9,278 nucleotides of DNA, taken from NCBI GenBank assembly GCA_046302715.1, contig JBKCHQ010000088.1, forward strand, positions 1 through 9,278. The letters are read 5' to 3'. The stretch's first letter is position 1, and every line of letters begins with the position of its first letter. Position numbers and translations under genes: made by a program. The DNA is from CAMCXT01 sp046302715. Its GTDB lineage: Bacteria > Bacteroidota > Bacteroidia > M30B66. This document shows, one piece after another, positions 1-5,784 of the stretch. The notes under the pieces are model-generated. The model saw only the letters and a program-made list of their open reading frames with translations, was not told where the DNA came from and made no database searches.

Positions 1-197
1 AAGTAGTTGAAACTGCACCAGCAGTTGAAGAGGCACCTGTAGCCGAAGAAACCGCTCAAGAGCCAGTAACCGAAGCGCCTGCTGCCGAAGAAACACCTGC
101 CGCAGCTGAGCCAGTTGCTGAAGCTCCTGCTGAGGAAGCACCTGCTGCAGAAGGTGAAGCACCAGCTGCTGAAGAAGCTGCATCAAGCGAAGAATAA
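1..197 (+). CDS. rpsP: Probable 30S ribosomal protein S16, C-terminal tail (5' end outside window)
   Basis: Only the last 64 residues are visible, read from base 3 to the TAA at 195-197, with a second in-frame stop (TAG) directly after. The visible part is entirely low-complexity: runs of Glu, Ala, Pro and Val such as EAPAAEE, with 19 Glu and no Lys or Arg. The conserved S16 core lies upstream and cannot be seen. The identification rests on context: rimM starts four bases downstream, as in the widespread rpsP-rimM operon, and Bacteroidota S16 proteins are known to carry long acidic Ala/Glu-rich C-terminal extensions. S16 is an early assembly protein of the 30S body that binds 16S rRNA. The tail is probably disordered and, being so negative, is unlikely to contact rRNA itself. 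Another acidic-tailed protein cannot be excluded from this fragment alone. Confidence 0.72.
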   Translation, partial: VVETAPAVEEAPVAEETAQEPVTEAPAAEETPAAAEPVAEAPAEEAPAAEGEAPAAEEAASSEE

Positions 198-201
198 TAG
201 T

Positions 202-735
202 ATGGATAAGGATCAATGTTTCCAGCTAGGTAGCATTATCCGAAAAGTGGGTACCGACGGAAGGGTTCTTCTTCTAATGGATACCGATAATCCAAAACAC
301 TACATTAAAACGGAATCAGTTTTCGTGGAAATCCACGGAAATTTGGTTCCGTTCTTTGTTTCCTCATTTCGTTTGCAGCCCTCCAATCAAGTGCATTTAA
401 AACTGGAAGATGTGGATTTGCCCGAACAGGCTGAAACGCTCATTGGTGCCGATGTGTATTTGCCCCTTGATAAACTACCGGTTTTAACGGGCAATAAATT
501 TTATTACCACGAAATTATCGGTTTTTCAGTAATCGATTTGAATACGGATGCAACCATTGGATGCATTCGCGATGTGCTCGAAAACGGCCCCAATGATTTG
601 TTTTGGGTTGAAGCTGAAGGCAACCCCGAGATTTTTATCCCCGTAACCGATGATTGGATTGTACGTGTTGATCGGGAGCATTTTACCATTGAGATGAATC
701 TGCCTCAGGGCTTGGTGGATGTCAATAAAAAGTAA
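202..735 (+). CDS. rimM: Ribosome maturation factor RimM
   Basis: A 177-residue protein, the usual RimM length. RimM binds ribosomal protein S19 and the 30S head and promotes late processing and assembly of the small subunit. The N-terminal RimM beta-barrel spans about residues 6-88 and opens with the family-type Gly-x-Ile-x-Lys-x-x-Gly pattern (LGSIIRKVG, residues 9-17). The C-terminal PRC-barrel spans about 97-173, with the typical NKFYYHEIIGF segment at 98-108, FIPVTDDWI at 145-153 and the closing MNLPQGL at 165-171. The ATG at 202 is chosen because it gives the standard N-terminus. The frame is open further upstream (an ATG at 115), but that part overlaps the S16 tail and reads as a basic out-of-frame shadow. 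Spacing of 4 bases after the upstream stop indicates co-transcription and translational coupling. The 3' end faces the next gene with only 8 bases between stop codons. Confidence 0.95.
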   Translation: MDKDQCFQLGSIIRKVGTDGRVLLLMDTDNPKHYIKTESVFVEIHGNLVPFFVSSFRLQPSNQVHLKLEDVDLPEQAETLIGADVYLPLDKLPVLTGNKFYYHEIIGFSVIDLNTDATIGCIRDVLENGPNDLFWVEAEGNPEIFIPVTDDWIVRVDREHFTIEMNLPQGLVDVNKK

Positions 736-743
736 GCACTTAT

Positions 744-1841
744 TTAAAACGCATCGTTGATACGGATGTAAAATCCTGTTCCCCCTTCATTGTTAACCGC
801 AAAATCGAAGCGGGCAAATACCGATTCTTTTTTATTGAGCAATATACGTAAACCCATTCCAGCGGTGGACTTAATGCTTTGGGTGTTGAATAAACGAATT
901 TCGGGCGCCACTTCTCCCACCGCTAAAAAAGCCGAAGCATGCAACCATTTGTACACAGGCTGCCTAAATTCCATCTGAGCTGCCAGATAATTGTGGTCTC
1001 TGAAGCGTCCTTCGAAATAGCCACGCATTAAGAACGAACTCCCCAGTCGTGGCAATTCTCTAAAAGGGACAAAACCTTGGCTGAAATTTCCAAAAGCCTG
1101 AAAGGCCAATACCTGATAAGGTTTCCGTAAGGGTAAATAATATCTGAAATCGGCCTGTACTTCGTCAAAGGCATGCGTACCGCCCACCCAAGGGCCAAAG
1201 CGTGCGTAATATACGTCGGCATACCAGCCTTTTTGCGGGGAGAAGGGATTATCGCGAAAATCGGCTTGCACATTAGGTCCAATACCTGCTACCGTGCTGC
1301 CCTTGTTGCCTTCAATTTCGGGGGTGATGGTATTGGTCCAGGTTAATTCGTAAATATTGCTGTACCTTAATTGTGCTCCGGCAAACCAATTCCCACGTAC
1401 CTTTCGTAGCACCTTTGATTGCAGGTAAATGCGTTGGTAACTTAAATTGGCTTTTGATGAAGCTTCGGTCAAGGGTCCCACTCCCCAATACTGATCGGTA
1501 AAATTGAGATAGCCGGCTCGACCTCTAAGAATAAATTTTTCTTTAGGCGTAAATACATTCCAAATAGGTTCGAGGATAAATTGCTGTTTGGTGGTATAGG
1601 CAATTTGCAGATACAAATTCGACGAGCGTGTAAGCGAATCATTGCCTGTTTTAAAGAAGTAATTGCCGGCAAGCCCCATTTTTAAGCCCGTTTCGGGACT
1701 GTTTTGCAGAATTGGATTACCAATGAAGCGTAAATTCTTCCCGAAAAAAATATCAAATAATCGCCCCTTTTTCTTTTCTTGCGCATGAGCAAAGATGGAT
1801 AAGCTAATGCTTAATATGAGAAGAGCTCGCCTTTTATTCAT
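744..1841 (-). CDS. Omp85/BamA-type outer-membrane beta-barrel protein without POTRA domains
   Basis: A 365-residue secreted protein. Residues 1-20 form a classical signal peptide (basic MNKRR, hydrophobic core, AHA before Gln21). From about residue 37 to the end it reads as alternating amphipathic strands and ends in Phe, as outer-membrane barrels do. The hallmarks of the bacterial surface antigen/Omp85 barrel are visible: DFRDNPFSPQKGWY (194-207), the lid-locking-type motif MRGYFEGRFRD (272-282) and AQMEFRQPV (288-296). Only about 20 residues separate the signal peptide from the first strand, so there is no room for POTRA domains. This makes it a barrel-only relative rather than BamA itself (which is about 800 residues or more). 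Barrel-only relatives occur in Bacteroidota, alone or fused to patatin-like lipases, and their substrates are generally unknown. It diverges from a secreted phospholipase C-like gene. The start is ATG at 1841. Function beyond barrel membership is not deducible. Confidence 0.85.
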   Translation of the reverse strand: MNKRRALLILSISLSIFAHAQEKKKGRLFDIFFGKNLRFIGNPILQNSPETGLKMGLAGNYFFKTGNDSLTRSSNLYLQIAYTTKQQFILEPIWNVFTPKEKFILRGRAGYLNFTDQYWGVGPLTEASSKANLSYQRIYLQSKVLRKVRGNWFAGAQLRYSNIYELTWTNTITPEIEGNKGSTVAGIGPNVQADFRDNPFSPQKGWYADVYYARFGPWVGGTHAFDEVQADFRYYLPLRKPYQVLAFQAFGNFSQGFVPFRELPRLGSSFLMRGYFEGRFRDHNYLAAQMEFRQPVYKWLHASAFLAVGEVAPEIRLFNTQSIKSTAGMGLRILLNKKESVFARFDFAVNNEGGTGFYIRINDAF

Positions 1842-1857
1842 TGCCTCAATTTGGCAT

Positions 1858-1887
1858 TAAAGATACATGGAACCATGATTCGTTTAA
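1858..1887 (-). promoter_or_regulatory. Candidate Bacteroidota-type promoter for the Omp85-like gene
   Basis: On the minus strand, TTA (plus 1885-1887), a 19-base spacer and TATCTTTA (plus 1858-1865) match the Bacteroidota consensus TTG-N17-23-TAnnTTTG with one mismatch in each box. Transcription would start about 10 bases upstream of the ATG at 1841. The element overlaps the first codons of the divergent phospholipase gene, which is forced by the 33-base gap. The match is imperfect and the region is AT-rich, so this is a suggestion only. Confidence 0.25.
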
Positions 1888-2969
1888 TTCTGGTAAATTT
1901 TTTATGGATTAATCTATTGCCGCTTTTGCAATTAGAGGCACAATATGACGCTTCAATTCGATTAAATGATATTCGCATTTTAGCCTCGCACAACAGTTAC
2001 AAGAAAAAGCCCGATAAACGTATTATTAAATTTTTAAGCCGATTTAAAAGGCGTTTGGGGGCATCGTTGAATCCCATTCGCATAGATTACGGACATGTAA
2101 CATTATCGCAGCAGTTTAATGAATACGGTATCAGAGGTATTGAGCTCGATTTGTATAATGATCCATGGGGTGGTCACTTCGAAAGACGAAGGATTAATCG
2201 CTTTATCTTGGGCCTAAGGCAGCATTCGCGCGATTCGGTTATGAAAAAACCAGGCATAAAGATGTTGCATATTGCCGATGTGGATTACGAAAGTCATTAC
2301 CGAACGTTTTCGGAGGCATTGGCCGAAATTAACGCTTGGTCGCAAAGCCATCCCGGGCACATTCCTCTGTTTATTAATCTGGAACTAAAAAATGCATCGC
2401 CGGGCGATTATACCAGAATCTTGCGTATGCTAGGTTTTAAGCGTGCCATAACATTCGATTCGGCCGCTTTTGTCGAAATCGACCAAACGATACGTCAGCA
2501 TTTTAGGGATTCAACCCTGTTTACGCCGCAAATGCTGCGTGATACTTTCTCAACCACCTCGGAGCGCCTTTCAACCATGGGCTGGCCATCCTTAAATGCT
2601 ATGTTGGGAAAAGTAATATTTATACTCGACGGAAATGAAGCGTCGTATAAACGATTTTCATCGCAGCATTTGGCTTTTTCTTATGGGCAAGTCGGTAAGC
2701 CCGAAACTGCTTTTGTAATTCGCAATAACCCGGTTGAACATGAGACAGAAATTAGTGCATTAAGCGATACGTATATCGTACGCACTCGTACCGACGTTGA
2801 AACCATGGAAGCGCGTACAAACGATTATACCATGTTTAATTCCGCCATGAGAAGCAGGGCGCAGATATTGTCAACAGATTATTACATGCCCGATATTTCC
2901 TTAAGCAGATATTCAGTTTCATTGGAACCATACAAAACGCAAAAATCTCGATGCTTTATTTTGAGGTGA
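1875..2969 (+). CDS. Secreted Ca2+-dependent phosphoinositide phospholipase C-like protein (PI-PLC C1 family)
   Basis: A 364-residue protein with a signal peptide (hydrophobic residues 2-20, probable cleavage after EAQ near residue 23). The mature part has the ordered motifs of the PI-PLC-C1 TIM-barrel family: ILASHNSYK (35-43) with candidate catalytic His39; YGIRGIELDLY (84-94) with acidic residues Glu90 and Asp92 expected to hold Ca2+; MLHIADVDY (130-138) with candidate second His132; FINLELK (166-172); GKVIFILDG (245-253); and TRTDVETMEARTND (304-317) followed by QILSTDYY (330-337). The family cleaves phosphatidylinositol-type lipids to diacylglycerol and inositol phosphate; the substrate here is inferred. 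The ATG at 1875 is preferred because it places the hydrophobic signal at the N-terminus. A TTG eight codons upstream (1851) is the alternative. It acts in the periplasm, at the surface or outside the cell. It diverges from an Omp85-type barrel gene and lies upstream of a YiiX-like lipoprotein. Confidence 0.85.
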   Translation: MIRLILVNFLWINLLPLLQLEAQYDASIRLNDIRILASHNSYKKKPDKRIIKFLSRFKRRLGASLNPIRIDYGHVTLSQQFNEYGIRGIELDLYNDPWGGHFERRRINRFILGLRQHSRDSVMKKPGIKMLHIADVDYESHYRTFSEALAEINAWSQSHPGHIPLFINLELKNASPGDYTRILRMLGFKRAITFDSAAFVEIDQTIRQHFRDSTLFTPQMLRDTFSTTSERLSTMGWPSLNAMLGKVIFILDGNEASYKRFSSQHLAFSYGQVGKPETAFVIRNNPVEHETEISALSDTYIVRTRTDVETMEARTNDYTMFNSAMRSRAQILSTDYYMPDISLSRYSVSLEPYKTQKSRCFILR

Positions 2970-3263
2970 AGGGCTAATTCCATTTGCATTTCCTTTATGA
3001 AGAGAATCCAAATGAGAAGCCTTGATTTTTTTATGTTTTTTCATCAAAGTCAAAGTAAAAGGCGCCTTCCCGATTCAAAGGTCTAAACACCCGACCCCTA
3101 AATTCTTGAAGAAATCGAAATACCAATTGCAATTTAAACCAAACATGAACACTGAAAGACCAAAATTGCAGGGATCTATTTCGCCACCAAAAAATTGTTT
3201 TGAGTTCGATATGTACTATTAACAATTATTAAACGTTTCAATTGATATTAAAAAACTTAACAC
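2970..3263. other. 294-base intergenic region between the phospholipase C-like and YiiX-like genes
   Basis: No convincing gene is present. Short overlapping reading frames on both strands (about 64-66 codons, roughly 3022-3225) have unnatural composition and no recognisable motif. Near the left end, CATTTG (2981-2986) can pair with CAAATG (3009-3014), but the loop is 22 bases and the T-rich stretch begins 11 bases later, so it is a poor terminator. Near the right end is an AT-rich stretch with the palindrome AAACGTTT (3231-3238) flanked by CAATT and AATTG, a possible regulator site for the downstream gene. I could not find a good TTG/TAnnTTTG promoter, although one is expected given the long gap. 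Confidence 0.5.
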
Positions 3264-3950
3264 ATGAAACGTTATCTTAAAAATGTCAAGGTCACATTGT
3301 TAACCTTACTGGTATCTTTTACCCAATTTTCATGCGATACCGAGGAATTAAAACTTGAAAAAAATCAAGTTTTACACGATGAAAAAAGCAATTCAGACGT
3401 TTTACAGGACGGCGATATTATTTTCCAAAGTTCGCTTTCTGGTCAGGGCAAGGCTATCCGACAGGCTACAGGGTCTGTTTACACCCATTGCGGAATTGTA
3501 TTCGAAGACAAAGGAACACTCTATGTGTTTGAAGCTGTGCAGCCGGTAAAAGTCACACCGCTTGATGTTTGGATAGCACGGGGTAAAAAAGGACACTATG
3601 TGGCAAAAAGGTTAAAAGATGCTTCTAATGTGCTCACGGCAGATGTTCGTCAATCAATGAAGGACGAAGGGCGTAAATTTAAAGGCAGGAATTACGACCT
3701 TACATTTGGCTGGAACGATGACAAATTATATTGTTCGGAGTTGGTTTGGAAGATATACGAGCGAGCTGCTGATGTAGAACTTTGCGAACTTTCGCGATTG
3801 GGCGATTTTGATTTATCGCATCCTGAGGTTCAACGAATTCTTAAGATGCGCTATGGCGATAATGTCCCCTTAAACGAAAAAGTAGTGTCGCCCGCTGCTA
3901 TTTTTGAAAGCGATTTACTGCAAACCGTAAAATCAGAAGGCGGTCTTTAG
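3264..3950 (+). CDS. YiiX-like permuted NlpC/P60 cysteine hydrolase, lipoprotein (peptidase C92/DUF830 type)
   Basis: A 228-residue protein. Residues 1-23 are a lipoprotein-type signal (basic start, hydrophobic 10-22), with Cys24 the probable lipidated residue (FSC). The lipobox is loose, as is common in Bacteroidota. The enzyme domain spans about 46-222. LQDGDIIFQ (47-55) is the usual entry motif of the YiiX group. TGSVYTHCGIV (69-79) supplies candidate catalytic His75, FEAV (89-92) candidate Glu90, and LYCSELVWK (155-163) candidate nucleophile Cys157. The closing SPAAIFESDLL (209-219) is also typical of the group. In this circularly permuted papain-like fold, His precedes Cys, as seen here. 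Family members are thought to hydrolyse amide bonds in cell-wall peptides or lipids; the substrate of this one is unknown. It probably acts anchored to the inner or outer membrane. The gene is monocistronic by layout: 294 bases upstream without a gene, a terminator downstream. Confidence 0.85.
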   Translation: MKRYLKNVKVTLLTLLVSFTQFSCDTEELKLEKNQVLHDEKSNSDVLQDGDIIFQSSLSGQGKAIRQATGSVYTHCGIVFEDKGTLYVFEAVQPVKVTPLDVWIARGKKGHYVAKRLKDASNVLTADVRQSMKDEGRKFKGRNYDLTFGWNDDKLYCSELVWKIYERAADVELCELSRLGDFDLSHPEVQRILKMRYGDNVPLNEKVVSPAAIFESDLLQTVKSEGGL

Positions 3951-3992
3951 CCAATGCCAAAGGCTTAGCCTGTAGTTGCTGCATAAATAAAA

Positions 3993-4018
3993 AAGGCCTT
4001 CTCATGAGAGAGGGCCTT
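3993..4018. terminator. Bidirectional intrinsic terminator between convergent genes
   Basis: AAGGCC-TTCTC, loop ATGA, GAGAG-GGCCTT gives an 11-base-pair stem with a single T:G wobble. On the minus strand it is followed by a clean T-run (complement of the A-rich 3984-3994), making it a strong terminator for the acidic-protein gene. On the plus strand the tail CCTATTT is weaker but serviceable for the YiiX-like gene, which ends 42 bases earlier. The position between two converging stop codons fits a shared terminator. Confidence 0.85.
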
Positions 4019-4039
4019 CCTATTTAACTGTAAGAGATA

Positions 4040-4336
4040 CTAAAACTCGTCGTCGTAATAGGGCTCGTCATCGTCATCGTCGTCATCAAACGCCGGGTCA
4101 GATAAATCTTCGTCTAGATTGAAATCTTCATCATCGTCTTCCTCTTCTTCCTCCACCTCTTCGATTTCATCCTCATCAAAATCTTCGTCATCAAAGTCTT
4201 CTTCCTCATCATCAAAATCCTCATCCTCTCCCGAAAGACGCATGGGAAGTGTGTTTTCGTTTTCTAACAGAACTGAAGCGCCCGTTAATAAAAGTTCATC
4301 GGTGCCGCTGCCATCGTAAGCTGAACTGATTACCAT
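4040..4336 (-). CDS. Small, extremely acidic protein of unknown function
   Basis: A 98-residue protein that I do not recognise. Residues 1-36 look like an ordinary short folded or peptide-like segment (LLLTGASVLL at 15-24, then MRLSGED), with the only basic residue of the protein, Arg33. From residue 37 to 98, 45 of 62 residues are Asp or Glu, interspersed with Phe in an EDFDD-like repeat (Phe41, 48, 53) and ending with seven consecutive Asp, then Tyr-Tyr and a final Phe. There is no signal peptide, membrane segment or Cys. The gene has its own plausible promoter and a strong terminator, and the N-terminal third is not low-complexity; both argue it is real rather than a chance frame opposite a poly-Ser shadow. 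Such tails are usually disordered and can bind basic proteins or divalent cations or mimic nucleic acid, but nothing here picks one. The GAT/GAA/GAG-rich coding repeat is prone to length change by slippage. Confidence 0.72.
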   Translation of the reverse strand: MVISSAYDGSGTDELLLTGASVLLENENTLPMRLSGEDEDFDDEEEDFDDEDFDEDEIEEVEEEEEDDDEDFNLDEDLSDPAFDDDDDDDEPYYDDEF

Positions 4337-4666
4337 TGCTTGTTGCTTGTTTAAGTGTTTGTTTTTTCAAGGCTAAAAATACCAAAAAACTGAAAAACAA
4401 TGTTTCTTCCTGAAAAAAATATCAATAATCTGAATTACAGATTTTTATAATCAATTTAATATCGTTTAGCGATCTAAAAAACGAAAAAGTTTGCGGGACT
4501 AAGGTAAAAATAACCGCTGTTTAAAGCTTTGTGCAATATCGGGCTTGTGCTTTCGTTATGGATGTTAATAAAGAGGTGAATAAACAATATTGAATCAAAC
4601 GCCGAAGCACACCATATAAAAACGTACTTTGATGCCAATAAATTAGGTTACACCAAAAAAATAGAT
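4337..4666. other. 330-base AT-rich divergent intergenic region
   Basis: This region separates the divergent acidic-protein gene and the ExbB-type operon and should hold both promoters. The minus-strand candidate is listed separately. For the plus strand, the nearest look-alike is TACTTTG at 4625-4631, one base short of TAnnTTTG and without a TTG box at the right distance, so I do not call it. There is no reading frame of note, no tRNA-like or riboswitch-like structure that I can see, and no clear repeat. Confidence 0.5.
4374..4400 (-). promoter_or_regulatory. Candidate Bacteroidota-type promoter for the acidic-protein gene
   Basis: On the minus strand, TTG (plus 4398-4400), a 16-base spacer and TATTTTTA (plus 4374-4381) match TTG-N17-23-TAnnTTTG, with one mismatch in the -7 box and a spacer one base shorter than usual. 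Initiation about 7 bases further would leave a leader of roughly 30 bases before the ATG at 4336. AT-rich surroundings make chance matches common. Confidence 0.35.
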
Positions 4667-5374
4667 ATGCTATCAATTTTGCTTCAAGCAACAACAGTAC
4701 TAGGCGACACTTCTCAAGTTGTTCAGGCTGCAGAGGAAACGGCTAAACAGGTAGATAAGCTCACATTATGGGAGCTCATTCAGCAGGGAGGTTTCTTGAT
4801 GATTCCTATTGCCTTGTTATCGCTTATTACGCTTTTTCTGTTCGTTGAGCGATTTATAGTGCTTCAACGTGCAGGTAAAAGTCCCGACAACCTTTTAAAT
4901 AACGTTCGCGATCAAATTCAGAAAGGCAAGGTAGATTCTGCTCTTATGCTTTGCAAGAGTAATAATACTCCCGATGCACGTATGCTTGAAAAAGGCATTT
5001 CGCGCATGGGACTTACGGTGGACGAAATTGAAAAGGCGATGGAAGGTGTAGGAAAGAAAGAACTAAGCCGCATCGAGAAAAATGTGGGTATTCTTGCTGT
5101 AATTGCAGGTATTGCACCTATGTTTGGTTTTGTGGGTACCATTACGGGTGTAATCAAAATTTTCTACAATATTTCTTTGCAGGACAACATTTCTATTGGG
5201 GCCATTTCGGGAGGTTTGTATGAGAAGATGATTACCTCGGCCGCCGGACTTATTGTAGGTATTTTGGCTTTTGTGCTCTATCATTATCTCAATTATCAGG
5301 TAGATCGTATTGCTAAGCGCATGGAAGCTACCGGGCTCGATTTTATTGATATGCTTCACGAACCGTCTAAGTAA
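4667..5374 (+). CDS. exbB: MotA/TolQ/ExbB family proton-channel subunit
   Basis: A 235-residue inner-membrane protein, close to TolQ/ExbB length. It would form the pentameric scaffold around the ExbD/TolR-type dimer and conduct protons to power a periplasmic energy transducer. The three expected transmembrane helices are visible: about 42-62 (start of the cytoplasmic side marked by VERF), 139-163 and 186-208. The family signature lies in helix 2, GIAPMFGFVGTITGVI (148-163), and in helix 3, GGLYEKMITSAAGLIVGILA (182-201). The large cytoplasmic domain is residues 63-138. Residues 1-40 are a short periplasmic N-terminus. It starts the operon, and its stop overlaps the next start by one base (TAATG). 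Whether the complex serves a Tol-like or a Ton-like role cannot be settled from this subunit; the symbol indicates the family. Confidence 0.9.
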   Translation: MLSILLQATTVLGDTSQVVQAAEETAKQVDKLTLWELIQQGGFLMIPIALLSLITLFLFVERFIVLQRAGKSPDNLLNNVRDQIQKGKVDSALMLCKSNNTPDARMLEKGISRMGLTVDEIEKAMEGVGKKELSRIEKNVGILAVIAGIAPMFGFVGTITGVIKIFYNISLQDNISIGAISGGLYEKMITSAAGLIVGILAFVLYHYLNYQVDRIAKRMEATGLDFIDMLHEPSK

Positions 5375-5778
5375 TGAATATTCGTCAGTCGCGCATACGC
5401 CATGGAGCAGAGGTGAGTACACACTCACTTAATGACATTATGTTTTTCTTGTTGTTGTTTTTTCTCATTGTTTCCACTATGGTGAGTCCTTCGGTTGTGA
5501 AACTTAACCTTCCCAGCGCCAAGAAAACTCAAACAGTAGATAAGCAGCCTATCAACCTCGAGATTTCGGCCGACATGCAGTATTTTTTACAACGCAAGCC
5601 CGTTGCTTTTGAAAATCTGGAGCAAGCCATAGCAGAAGAAATAAAAGGAAAAAACGAACCTACTATCGTTTTACGTATGGATAAAGAGCTTACTATCCAA
5701 CAATTGGTGGATGTGCTCGAAATTGGCAATCGCCTTAAAGTAAAAATGATTATGGCTACCCGGCCGCCCAACGGATAA
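5374..5778 (+). CDS. exbD: ExbD/TolR family biopolymer transport protein
   Basis: A 134-residue single-span inner-membrane protein of standard ExbD/TolR length. A short cytoplasmic N-terminus (1-19) precedes the transmembrane helix at about 20-36, which opens with LNDIMFF. Asp21 occupies the position of the essential proton-carrying aspartate of ExbD (Asp25) and TolR (Asp23). The helix is followed by the typical VVKLNLPSA (41-49) leading into the periplasmic ExbD domain, with TIVLRMDKELTIQQLVDVL (97-115) as its conserved core. The ATG at 5374 shares its A with the last base of the preceding stop codon, so translation is coupled with the channel subunit and stoichiometry is probably set that way. 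The next gene follows 6 bases after the stop. Confidence 0.92.
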   Translation: MNIRQSRIRHGAEVSTHSLNDIMFFLLLFFLIVSTMVSPSVVKLNLPSAKKTQTVDKQPINLEISADMQYFLQRKPVAFENLEQAIAEEIKGKNEPTIVLRMDKELTIQQLVDVLEIGNRLKVKMIMATRPPNG

Positions 5779-5784
5779 TTGATT

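Noticed and set aside
115..201. Upstream ATG extending RimM by 29 residues
   Set aside because: The extra segment is the out-of-frame reading of the S16 tail, with Leu/Lys-rich composition, and RimM family proteins start at the ATG at 202.
1851..1874. TTG start for the phospholipase C-like gene
   Set aside because: It would put eight polar residues before the signal peptide. The ATG at 1875 gives a cleaner secretion signal.
2981..3014. CATTTG/CAAATG inverted repeat as terminator of the phospholipase gene
   Set aside because: Six AT-rich base pairs with a 22-base loop, and the T-run starts 11 bases after the stem; too weak to call.
3022..3225. Two overlapping short frames on opposite strands in the 2970-3263 gap
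   Set aside because: No motif and no start context, with composition expected from AT-rich noncoding DNA. Could be a decayed gene remnant, but nothing supports it.
4119..4319. Plus-strand frame of 66 codons dominated by poly-Ser
   Set aside because: It is the antisense shadow of the GAT/GAA/GAG-rich acidic-protein gene. Ser codons arise automatically from the complement, and the minus-strand product has a sensible non-repetitive N-terminus.
4625..4631. TACTTTG as the -7 box of the exbB operon promoter
   Set aside because: One base shorter than TAnnTTTG, and no TTG box at 17-23 bases upstream; the nearest TTG is 32 bases away.
5779..5784. TTG start for the TonB-like transducer
   Set aside because: The ATG two codons later is a better start codon and leaves a normal 6-base gap. 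The protein is otherwise the same.
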